From assembly GCF_934747485.1 (NCBI RefSeq), contig NZ_CAKVGN010000077.1, positions 1-12,484 on the forward strand: a DNA stretch of 12,484 nt, read 5' to 3'. This DNA comes from an uncultured Brachyspira sp. GTDB taxonomy: Bacteria > Spirochaetota > Brachyspiria > Brachyspirales > Brachyspiraceae. Under the pieces are notes generated by a model. The model did no database searches, was not told the origin of the DNA, and saw only the letters and a program-made list of their open reading frames with translations. This document shows positions 7,063-12,484 of the stretch, piece by piece. Position 1 is the stretch's first letter; the number at the start of each line of letters is the position of its first letter. Position numbers and translations under genes: made by a program.

Positions 7063-7113
7063 TAATATGAACCCTAGTTTTATTTATCATTTAGTATTAA
7101 AAATAATGATATA

Positions 7114-7551
7114 TTATTGCTGTGCAGTACATACTACATCACTTATTTTTAAATATGGCGATATATTTCTAGAAAAAGTTACTTTAACTTGAGTTTCACT
7201 TAATATTTCTACTACACCTGTTACAGTACCGCTTTGAAATGCATAAGAGTTAGCATTTTCTTTGGCTGTTGGAGATATATTATTTATAGTACCATCATAT
7301 TTTATTTCCTCACCAGTATCTTTAGGAGGATTGTCTTTATCACTAAATCTTAATTTTATGATAGAAGTATTACCGCTAGTTAAATTAACCCAAAGATAAG
7401 CACTGCCTATAACAGGACTTGTGCTTCTTAAACCTTTATCTGTTGTCAATAGTGCTGTTTTATCTGCAGATATAGGACCTGTACTTGCCTTACAGGATAT
7501 AAAAAATATTATTGATAAAAAAATAGCTATAAAACTTATTACTTTATTCAT
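7114..7551 (-). CDS. Small lipoprotein, paralogue 4 of a four-copy array
   Basis: I do not recognise a named family. The 145-residue product starts with a lipoprotein signal peptide, MNKVISFIAIFLSIIFFISC, with lipid-modified Cys expected at C20. The mature part is strand-rich and shares a layout with its three neighbours: an early block PVIGSAYLWV, then a conserved end Y-A-F-x-x-G…G…, then PYLKISDVVC, with a second Cys (C141) near the C-terminus. It is likely anchored at the cell envelope, and the compact strand-rich body suggests a beta fold (inference). GGAG at 7563-7566 lies 11 bases before the ATG, a rather long spacing; an ATG directly abutting that GGAG opens only a four-codon frame. 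It has its own strong promoter at 7581-7609 and is followed by gpsA. Confidence 0.85.
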   Translation of the reverse strand: MNKVISFIAIFLSIIFFISCKASTGPISADKTALLTTDKGLRSTSPVIGSAYLWVNLTSGNTSIIKLRFSDKDNPPKDTGEEIKYDGTINNISPTAKENANSYAFQSGTVTGVVEILSETQVKVTFSRNISPYLKISDVVCTAQQ

Positions 7552-7580
7552 AATAATAACATCTCCAATTATATATTATA

Positions 7581-7609
7581 AGTATAATAAATTTATTTAA
7601 TTTAGTCAA
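7581..7609 (-). promoter_or_regulatory. Strong promoter for lipoprotein paralogue 4 and probably gpsA
   Basis: On the minus strand TTGACT (7604-7609), a 17-bp spacer, then TATACT (7581-7586). The predicted start is near 7574, about 23 bp before the ATG at 7551. The sequence from -35 to -10 is very like that at 9042-9070. Confidence 0.65.
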
Positions 7610-7624
7610 TAATAGATTTATTTA

Positions 7625-8041
7625 TTATGGTGTAGTTTCACATACAGCTTCCATTATTTTTATATATGGAGTTACATTTTGCGTAAAATATACTTTTATT
7701 CTCCTATCATCTAATACTTCTAAACTTCCTGTAAGTGTACCTGTTTGAAATGCATATGTATTAGTATTATTTTTATCAGTCAATGACATTGTGTTAGTGA
7801 TGCTATTTGCTGAATCATAAATTATTTCACCTGTTCCTATATCTGGACCAGTATCAGTACCAAAATTTAAAGATATTTTATCAGTGGTTGTTACCCAAAG
7901 ATATGCTTTACCCAATACTGGAAAACTACTTTTATAATTACTGCCGTTTATTAAAGATTGATTTTCTGGTGCTGTTGTAGTTACTTTGCATGATATTAAA
8001 AATATTATAAATACAGTTATTAATATAACAGTTTTTTTCAT
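7625..8041 (-). CDS. Small lipoprotein, paralogue 3 of a four-copy array
   Basis: 138 residues from the ATG at 8041. I prefer this start to the in-frame TTG at 8053 because GGAG (8048-8051) lies six bases before 8041 and overlaps that TTG. The signal peptide MKKTVILITVFIIFLISC has a good lipobox (LISC, C18). The mature chain shows the array pattern: PVLGKAYLWV early on, then YAFQTGTLTGSLEVLDD and PYIKIMEAVC, with the second Cys at C134. It is closest in appearance to the 7114-7551 protein. An 86-bp gap separates it from the preceding gene. I see no good promoter there, so it may be cotranscribed with the two lipoprotein genes upstream. Function unknown; envelope location inferred from the lipobox. 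Confidence 0.87.
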   Translation of the reverse strand: MKKTVILITVFIIFLISCKVTTTAPENQSLINGSNYKSSFPVLGKAYLWVTTTDKISLNFGTDTGPDIGTGEIIYDSANSITNTMSLTDKNNTNTYAFQTGTLTGSLEVLDDRRIKVYFTQNVTPYIKIMEAVCETTP

Positions 8042-8127
8042 AAAAAACTCCAAACTTTTATATACTTATAATTTATTATCGACATATAATATCTTAATTT
8101 TTATTAATTACTTATATTTTTTATAAG

Positions 8128-8571
8128 TTATTTATTGTCTGTCTTATTACATATAATATTTTGAATATTTAAATATGGCTTATACATTGTAGCAAAACTT
8201 ATATTGATTTTAGTTTGACTCATAAATGTAAGAGTTCCAACTATTTCTTCATTATTAAAAGCATAATGCGGTGCTTCGCCGTCAATGGCAGAATTACTTA
8301 TATCAAATCTATCTTTATCAGTAGACGGAAAAGAGCTGCCCCCTATCCATATATAAATACTTATACCATTATCATTTGTTATGAGAACATTTAATTTTTC
8401 GTTTTCATTTTGTCCTACTTGATTTTTACTAATATATAACCAATGATAATTCGTTTGGTTTTTAAGATCATTTTTCGCTTGATACGGAATTTGAAATAAA
8501 GGACTTTGACAAGTATTAATAAAAATAAATGAGAATAAAATAAAAAATGAATAAAACGCTACTTTAACAAT
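8128..8571 (-). CDS. Divergent lipoprotein paralogue 2 with non-standard (ATT) or lost start
   Basis: An intact 148-codon frame homologous to its neighbours but lacking any ATG, GTG or TTG before its lipobox. Read from ATT (8569-8571) it gives MVKVAFYSFFILFSFIFINT then Cys21, a signal peptide with a loose lipobox (INTC). The body keeps the family signature: HYAFNNEEIVGTLTF and PYLNIQNIIC, with the second Cys at C141, then TAA at 8128-8130. A strong GGAGGG (8579-8584) is seven bases before the ATT, an ideal spacing. The ATG that directly touches GGAGGG (8576-8578) is one base out of frame and stops after four codons. So either ATT initiates, an ATG mutated to ATT, or the A5 run gained a base. 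The open body argues against old decay. Sequence is more divergent than the other three copies, with an added basic tail (NKTDNK). Confidence 0.65.
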   Translation of the reverse strand: MVKVAFYSFFILFSFIFINTCQSPLFQIPYQAKNDLKNQTNYHWLYISKNQVGQNENEKLNVLITNDNGISIYIWIGGSSFPSTDKDRFDISNSAIDGEAPHYAFNNEEIVGTLTFMSQTKINISFATMYKPYLNIQNIICNKTDNK

Positions 8572-8578
8572 TTTTCAT

Positions 8579-8584
8579 CCCTCC
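8579..8584 (-). promoter_or_regulatory. Ribosome-binding site that points to the ATT start
   Basis: GGAGGG on the minus strand, the strongest Shine-Dalgarno in this array. It has zero spacing to the out-of-frame ATG and seven bases to the in-frame ATT at 8569-8571. Confidence 0.55.
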
Positions 8585-8603
8585 ATGAATTAATATCCTA
8601 TTA

Positions 8604-9011
8604 TTACTTAGTACAGATTACATCTCTTACACTAAGATATGGCGGAGTATTTCTTACAAAACTAATTTTTATTTGGTCGCCTGATAATACACTGAAATTG
8701 CCGGACATTACACCATTTTGAAAGCTATAGTTACTGCTTCCTTTTTCCTGATATAATTTATCTATAATTTCTTCTCCACCTATGGGAGTTGGAGTTGCTG
8801 TATTATTAGCAAGCACTATAGCTATAGCGATAGTATTTGTTGCTGTAGTTTCTACACGTAATTTATAATCTTGACCTAATATAGGGTCTATGCTTGTATA
8901 AGTATCTGGATTTTCTATTGCTGTTGCTGTTGTTTCAAATTTTTTACAGCTCATAAACATTATAGATATTATAAAAATAACAAATAAAAGCAGAAATATT
9001 TTTTTAGTCAT
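8604..9011 (-). CDS. Small lipoprotein, paralogue 1 (first transcribed) of a four-copy array
   Basis: 135 residues. The signal peptide MTKKIFLLLFVIFIISIMFM is followed by SC, so the lipid-anchored residue is C22. The mature part is rich in Thr, Ala and Ile (for example ATATNTIAIAIVLANNTATP, 19 short-side-chain-biased residues) and then carries the family end: YSFQNGVMSGNFSVLSGDQI, KISFVRNTPPYLSVRDVIC, with the second Cys at C133. GGAG (9019-9022) lies seven bases before the ATG at 9011, which fixes the start. It is the first gene behind the strong promoter at 9042-9070 and is followed after 32 bp by the ATT-start paralogue. Function unknown; likely an envelope lipoprotein. Confidence 0.86.
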   Translation of the reverse strand: MTKKIFLLLFVIFIISIMFMSCKKFETTATAIENPDTYTSIDPILGQDYKLRVETTATNTIAIAIVLANNTATPTPIGGEEIIDKLYQEKGSSNYSFQNGVMSGNFSVLSGDQIKISFVRNTPPYLSVRDVICTK

Positions 9012-9041
9012 AAGAAAACTCCATTAAACTCATATATATAT

Positions 9042-9070
9042 ATTATAATAAATTTATAATATATAGTCAA
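9042..9070 (-). promoter_or_regulatory. Strong promoter of the lipoprotein array
   Basis: On the minus strand TTGACT (9065-9070), a 17-bp spacer, then consensus TATAAT (9042-9047). The predicted start is near 9035, about 24 bp before the ATG of the first lipoprotein. A dyad (9082-9094) lies just upstream of the -35. Confidence 0.7.
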
Positions 9071-9081
9071 ATACTATTTAT

Positions 9082-9094
9082 TTTATCGGATAAA
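9082..9094. promoter_or_regulatory. 13-bp dyad upstream of the lipoprotein promoter
   Basis: TTTATC-G-GATAAA has perfect 6-bp arms around one central base and sits 11 bp upstream of the -35 box. It shares the core TTATC-N-GATAA with the dyad at 3644-3658 near cheA. Its position upstream of -35 would suit an activator, or a repressor acting from upstream. The regulator is unknown. Confidence 0.35.
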
Positions 9095-9126
9095 TAATCA
9101 TAAAAATAAATGAGTAAATAAAAAAA

Positions 9127-9912
9127 TTATATTATATTAAAATGTTTTAGAGCATTAAATATTCCATCATTATCAACATCATCTGTAATATAATCTGCTA
9201 TTTTTTTAACACCTTCATTGGCATTGCCCATAGCAACCCCTATTGCAGCATGTTCAATCATAGTTATATCATTACCCCCATCTCCAAAGGCAATAGTATC
9301 TTCCAATTTAATGCCATAATACTCTATAATTTTATCTATGCCTATATGTTTTCCTCCGCCCTTAGTATTAACATCTGTAAAAGCTGGATGCCATCTGCTT
9401 GATTCGCAATTTTTAAATATTTTGCTCATTAATTGTTTTTCTTTATTCTCATCTACAAATAAATTAATCTGAAGTACATTGTCAATATTTTCTTCTAAAA
9501 AACTATAATAATTATCAACAGCCGGTATTGGAAGATTTATAGATTTTGAAACCTCTTCAACTTCTTTTGTAACATAATTAATAAATATACCGCTATTCAT
9601 CATAATAGAGCAGGGGAATAGTTCTTTGTTTTTTAAATAGTCTATTAAAGAATATATTTCTTCTTTTGCTATAGAATGCCTATATATAGATTTATCTCCT
9701 ATATAGCAATCAAAGCCATTAGCCGTAATATAACCATCAAAAACTAAATCATCTATATTGTTTATATGTTTTTTTATTCTTCCTGTAGCTATAAAAACTT
9801 TAATTCCTTTTTCTTTTAAAAGTCTTATAGCCTCTTTTGAAGAATCTGAAACTTTATGAGTATTAAAACTCACCAAAGTTCCGTCTATATCAAAAAAAGC
9901 TGCTTTTATCAT
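9127..9912 (-). CDS. Cof-type HAD-IIB phosphatase, copy 4 (subtype A)
   Basis: A 261-residue HAD-superfamily hydrolase of the Cof/YidA kind, which removes phosphate from small metabolites such as sugar phosphates or flavin nucleotides; the substrate cannot be read from sequence. Motif I is FFDIDGTL with nucleophile D8 and acid D10, motif II ATGR (T43), the motif III lysine is K188 in GGGKHIG, and motif IV is GDGGND with D211 and D215. The cap domain (about 80-180) is of the C2B type and ends in SSRWHP (171-176), shared by all four copies. AAGGA lies about nine bases before the ATG at 9912. It is the last gene of the four-gene run, 20 bp after the previous one. N- and C-terminal parts resemble the first copy (11542-12324) more than the two between. 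Confidence 0.92.
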   Translation of the reverse strand: MIKAAFFDIDGTLVSFNTHKVSDSSKEAIRLLKEKGIKVFIATGRIKKHINNIDDLVFDGYITANGFDCYIGDKSIYRHSIAKEEIYSLIDYLKNKELFPCSIMMNSGIFINYVTKEVEEVSKSINLPIPAVDNYYSFLEENIDNVLQINLFVDENKEKQLMSKIFKNCESSRWHPAFTDVNTKGGGKHIGIDKIIEYYGIKLEDTIAFGDGGNDITMIEHAAIGVAMGNANEGVKKIADYITDDVDNDGIFNALKHFNII

Positions 9913-9932
9913 ATATGCATATCCTTAAATTA

Positions 9933-10721
9933 TTATATTATATTAAAATGTTTTAGGGCATTATATACCCCTTCATTATTAACATCATCTGTAATGTAAT
10001 CTGCTTCTTTCTTTAGTTCTTTACTCGCATTTCCCATAGCAACGCCGATATGAGCATGTTTAATCATACCAATATCGTTTTCTCCATCTCCAAAAGCAAT
10101 AGTTTCAGACAAATCTATTTTATAATATTCTGTAATTTTATCTATACCTACTTCTTTGCCTCCATATTTAGAATTAATATCAGCAAAATACCAATTCCAT
10201 CTGCTGGATTTTGAATTTTTTAATATATTATTCATCAAATATTTTTCTTTATTCCTGCTTATAAAAACATTTAACTGCAAAATTTTTTCATAATTTTTAT
10301 TAATATAATCTTTAAAATCTACAACTTCTGGTTTTTTATCTTTAGATAGAGAATAAATCATATTAATAATACAGTTTGTGTAATTAATAAACATATTATC
10401 ACTGGTAACAATCCTGCAAAGAAATTTATTGCTTTTAATATAATCTGTTAAAGCAAATAAATCATCTTTATCCATCGAAACTCTATGTATTTCTTTAAGC
10501 TTATTATTTTCATTAACAAAGCAGCAGCAGCCGTTTAATGTTATATATCCATCAAAATCATCTAAATTATCTATTTTAAATAAAGCCCTTCCAGTTGCTA
10601 TAAATACTTTAATACCTTTTTCTCTAAGTCTTTTAATAGCTTCTTTAGATAAATTAGAAATCCTACGATTTTTAAAACTTACCAAAGTTCCGTCTATATC
10701 AAAAAAAGCAGCTTTTATCAT
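9933..10721 (-). CDS. Cof-type HAD-IIB phosphatase, copy 3 (subtype B)
   Basis: 262 residues with complete HAD motifs: D8 and D10 in FFDIDGTL, T43 in ATGR, K189 in GGKEVG, and GDGEND with D212 and D216. The cap is clearly related to that of the preceding gene, sharing NKNYEKILQLN, SRWNWYFAD in the same place, and YYKIDLSETIAFGDG. The substrate-facing loop after motif II contains three successive cysteines, NGCCCF (63-68), which is unusual and differs from the NGCNCF and NGFDCY of its relatives. It starts only five bases after the stop of the previous gene and has no obvious Shine-Dalgarno, so translational coupling is likely. Cytoplasmic; substrate unknown. Confidence 0.92.
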   Translation of the reverse strand: MIKAAFFDIDGTLVSFKNRRISNLSKEAIKRLREKGIKVFIATGRALFKIDNLDDFDGYITLNGCCCFVNENNKLKEIHRVSMDKDDLFALTDYIKSNKFLCRIVTSDNMFINYTNCIINMIYSLSKDKKPEVVDFKDYINKNYEKILQLNVFISRNKEKYLMNNILKNSKSSRWNWYFADINSKYGGKEVGIDKITEYYKIDLSETIAFGDGENDIGMIKHAHIGVAMGNASKELKKEADYITDDVNNEGVYNALKHFNII

Positions 10722-10726
10722 AGAAT

Positions 10727-11518
10727 TTAGCTTATTAAACCATAATGCTTCAAAGCTTTACACACCCCATCATTATCAACATCATCTGTAATATAATCAG
10801 CTACCTCCTTAACACTGTCATTAGCATTTCCCATAGCAACACCAATACCTGCCGCTTTTATCATGCCAATATCATTACCTCCGTCTCCAAAAGCAATAAT
10901 CTCAGATAAATCTATTTTATAATACTCTATAATCTTATTAACTCCTACCTCTTTGCCTCCATGTTTAGAATTAACATCTGCAAAATTAGGATTCCACCTG
11001 CTTGATTTAGAATTCTTTAATACATTATTAATTAAATAACTCTCTTTATTTTCATCTACAAAAATATTTAACTGTAAAATTTGTTCATAATTTTTATTAA
11101 TATATTCTCTAAAATTTACAGACTCTGGAATGACAATCTTATTCTCATCATACATTTTTTTTACATCATCATCTATATAATTAATAAATATATCTTTGCT
11201 TGTTATAACACTGCATAAAAATCTGTCCTTATCAAGATAATCAACCAAACTAAATAAATCATCTTTATCTAAAGAAACTCTATATATCTCTTTAAGCTCA
11301 TTATCTTCATCAACAAAGCAATTACATCCGTTTACTGTTATATATCCGTCAAAATCAACTAAATCCTCTATTTGAAATAAAGCCCTCCCGCTTGCTACAA
11401 ATACTTTAATACCATTTTCTCTAAGTTCTTTAATAGCCTTTTTAGACGAATCAGAAATCTTGCGATCTTTAAAATTCACCAATGTGCCATCTACATCAAA
11501 AAAAGCAGCTTTTATCAT
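10727..11518 (-). CDS. Cof-type HAD-IIB phosphatase, copy 2 (subtype B)
   Basis: 263 residues. Motif I is FFDVDGTL (D8, D10). Motif II reads ASGR, so Ser43 replaces the Thr of the other copies; both residues occur in the superfamily. Motif III is K189 in GGKEVG, and motif IV is GDGGND (D212, D216). The cap and its SSRWNPNFAD stretch pair it with the 9933-10721 protein as the closer relative. AAGGA (11528-11532) lies nine bases before the ATG at 11518. It sits 23 bp after the first copy and 5 bp before the third. Probably a cytoplasmic phosphatase for a small phosphorylated metabolite. Confidence 0.92.
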   Translation of the reverse strand: MIKAAFFDVDGTLVNFKDRKISDSSKKAIKELRENGIKVFVASGRALFQIEDLVDFDGYITVNGCNCFVDEDNELKEIYRVSLDKDDLFSLVDYLDKDRFLCSVITSKDIFINYIDDDVKKMYDENKIVIPESVNFREYINKNYEQILQLNIFVDENKESYLINNVLKNSKSSRWNPNFADVNSKHGGKEVGVNKIIEYYKIDLSEIIAFGDGGNDIGMIKAAGIGVAMGNANDSVKEVADYITDDVDNDGVCKALKHYGLIS

Positions 11519-11541
11519 TTGTATTATTCCTTAAATAAAAA

Positions 11542-12324
11542 TTAATCTATTAAATTAAAATGTTTTAAAGCTTTATATACTCCCTCATTATCAACATCAT
11601 CTGTAATATAGTCTGCAATTTCTTTTACTTCTTTGTTAGCATTTCCCATAGCTACACCAATATGAGCATGCTTTATCATACTAATATCATTTTCCCCATC
11701 ACCAAAAGCAATAGTCTCTTCTAATTTAATTCCATAATGTTCTATGATTTTGTCTATACCTATATGCTTTCCTATATCTTTTATATTAACATCAAAAAAA
11801 ATTGGATGCCATCTGCTTGAACTAGAGTTTATTAATATATTATTCATTATCTCTTTTTCTTTATCTCTGTCTGAAAATATATTAATCTGAAATATATCAT
11901 TTATATTATTATATATATATTCTATAAAATTATCTATAACATTCGCTTTAACATTTACCATATTATAAAACATATCTATAGTCTTATGAGTATTTGTATA
12001 AATATCCTTACTTGTCATAATAGAACATGGCAGGTTATGATTTTCTAAATAATGACATAGATTTTTTAAATCATTTTGGTTTAATGTAATTTTATATATT
12101 TCTTTTTTGTCTATATAGCATGCTGAACCATTAAAAGTAATATATCCATCAAACTCTATATTATCCAAATTATCTATCTGATATAAAGCTCTTCCTGTCG
12201 CAATAAATACTTTTATATTTTTTTCTTTGAGAGTGTAAATTGCTTTTTTTGATAATTCAGATATTTTATGTGTATTAAAACTCACCAAAGTTCCGTCTAC
12301 ATCAAAAAACGCTGCTTTTATCAT
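11542..12324 (-). CDS. Cof-type HAD-IIB phosphatase, copy 1 (subtype A, first transcribed)
   Basis: 260 residues with D8 and D10 in FFDVDGTL, T43 in ATGR, K186 in IGKHIG, and GDGEND (D209, D213). It shares SFNTHKIS, HIGIDKIIE and YGIKLEETIAFGDG with the last copy, and its cap has its own sequence (for example NTHKTIDMFYNMVN, 111-124). The ribosome-binding site is weak: AGG (12336-12338), eleven bases before the ATG. It is the first gene of the array and the leader would lie in 12325-12380, where TATAAT-like hexamers occur (12364-12369 and 12376-12381) without a matching -35. Substrate unknown. Confidence 0.92.
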   Translation of the reverse strand: MIKAAFFDVDGTLVSFNTHKISELSKKAIYTLKEKNIKVFIATGRALYQIDNLDNIEFDGYITFNGSACYIDKKEIYKITLNQNDLKNLCHYLENHNLPCSIMTSKDIYTNTHKTIDMFYNMVNVKANVIDNFIEYIYNNINDIFQINIFSDRDKEKEIMNNILINSSSSRWHPIFFDVNIKDIGKHIGIDKIIEHYGIKLEETIAFGDGENDISMIKHAHIGVAMGNANKEVKEIADYITDDVDNEGVYKALKHFNLID

Positions 12325-12484
12325 ATATTTAATAACCTATTTTTATAAAAATTTAACTGCTATATTATATATTAAATTATATAAAAAAGCGAGTGAAAGG
12401 TTTTTACTTTCATGTTTAGGAGCCATACATATTGCACGTTTTTTAGTTTAAAAAAAGCAGGTATTCCTTATAATTTAATTAACT
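12325..12484. other. Leader region of the HAD array; no gene I can support
   Basis: 160 bases up to the window edge. It holds TATAAT-like hexamers on the minus strand without a -35, a weak hairpin (12394-12412), and an AT stem TTTTTTA/TAAAAAA (12439-12455). A plus-strand frame open to 12454 ends in residues resembling the tail of a transposase, but there is no start codon. Nothing here is firm. Confidence 0.4.
12383..12412 (-). terminator. Weak candidate terminator upstream of the HAD array
   Basis: On the minus strand TGAAAG, a 7-base loop and CTTTCA form a 6-bp stem (12394-12412), followed by CTCGC and six T (12383-12388). The stem is short and the T-tract is offset by about five bases, so termination or attenuation is only a possibility. 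Confidence 0.2.

Larger units (their letters stand above)
7114..9011 (-). repeat. Tandem array of four paralogous lipoprotein genes
   Basis: Four related genes (7114-7551, 7625-8041, 8128-8571, 8604-9011) in the same direction. Shared features are a lipobox Cys, the pattern Y-(A/S)-F-x-x-G or its equivalent, PY(L/I) about 30 residues later, and a second Cys close to the C-terminus. Confidence 0.8.
9127..12324 (-). repeat. Tandem array of four paralogous HAD phosphatase genes
   Basis: Four head-to-tail copies of about 785-790 bp. The first ~45 bp (coding MIKAAFFDxDGTL) and the last ~75 bp (coding ADYITDDV and ALKH) are nearly identical between copies at the DNA level, while the middle is much diverged. 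Order by similarity is A-B-B-A. Confidence 0.85.

Noticed and set aside
7084..7113. Hairpin-like ATCATT/AATGAT between lipoprotein paralogue 4 and gpsA as a terminator
   Set aside because: The stem is six AT-rich base pairs with a long loop and no clean T-run follows on the minus strand, so it does not support a break between the two genes.
8042..8053. TTG at 8053 as the start of lipoprotein paralogue 3
   Set aside because: That TTG overlaps the GGAG ribosome-binding site of the ATG at 8041, and the resulting MEFF extension spoils the normal lysine-rich start of the signal peptide.
9127..12324. HAD array as a toxin-antitoxin or defence module
   Set aside because: All four genes are full-length Cof-type phosphatases with intact catalytic residues and metabolic-type architecture; nothing resembling a toxin, nuclease or sensor partner lies beside them.
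12325..12484. A riboswitch or structured RNA in the HAD leader
   Set aside because: Only short AT-rich stems are visible, and I recognise no conserved core of a known riboswitch class.
1..12484. CRISPR array, tRNA or rRNA genes
   Set aside because: I saw no regularly spaced short repeats, no tRNA-like cloverleaf and no rRNA sequence on either strand.

Overview
The window is very AT-rich, and its genes are mostly packed on the minus strand. It carries a full-length CheA chemotaxis kinase, small lipoproteins with relaxed lipoboxes (…SC), UDP-glucose dehydrogenase, GpsA and several Cof-type HAD phosphatases. This combination suggests a low-GC spirochaete, and Brachyspira is my best guess. That is an inference from gene content and base composition, not a database match.

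Layout. Bases 1-212 are the outer end of an IS1595-family (IS1016-like) insertion sequence: the N-terminal 57 codons of its transposase on the minus strand, then a 20-bp terminal repeat. The IS abuts an open frame on the plus strand (213-572) that has no credible start and is probably a gene truncated or frameshifted next to the insertion. It meets a minus-strand gene tail to tail, the two stop codons sharing TTAA. Bases 569-3551 are a three-gene minus-strand unit: ugd, then a COG4186-like phosphoesterase, then a 385-aa protein of unknown role. Spacings are 6 and 16 bp. The ugd promoter faces the cheA promoter and the two -35 boxes lie on the same bases (3614-3620). cheA (3701-6046) is alone, without cheW or cheY beside it, and meets gpsA tail to tail.

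Bases 7114-9011 hold four paralogous small lipoprotein genes on the minus strand, upstream of gpsA. One of them (8128-8571) has no ATG/GTG/TTG start and is easily missed. Its body is intact behind a strong ribosome-binding site, and an ATT lies at the right distance. Two members have near-identical strong promoters (TTGACT-17-TATAAT or TATACT), and the nearer one probably also transcribes gpsA. Bases 9127-12324 hold four tandem paralogous Cof-type HAD hydrolases in an A-B-B-A arrangement of two subtypes. They have strongly conserved ends and divergent cap domains. Bases 12325-12484 hold no gene I can support.

How they may fit together. ugd supplies UDP-glucuronate for surface polysaccharide, cheA drives chemotaxis, gpsA makes glycerol-3-phosphate for phospholipid, and the lipoproteins are probably surface or periplasmic. 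The most interesting points are the two four-copy paralogue arrays side by side, the non-standard-start lipoprotein, the shared divergent promoter, a TTATC-N-GATAA dyad found beside both the cheA and the lipoprotein promoters, a long insertion in the CheA dimerisation domain, and a phosphoesterase lacking the usual GNHD motif.
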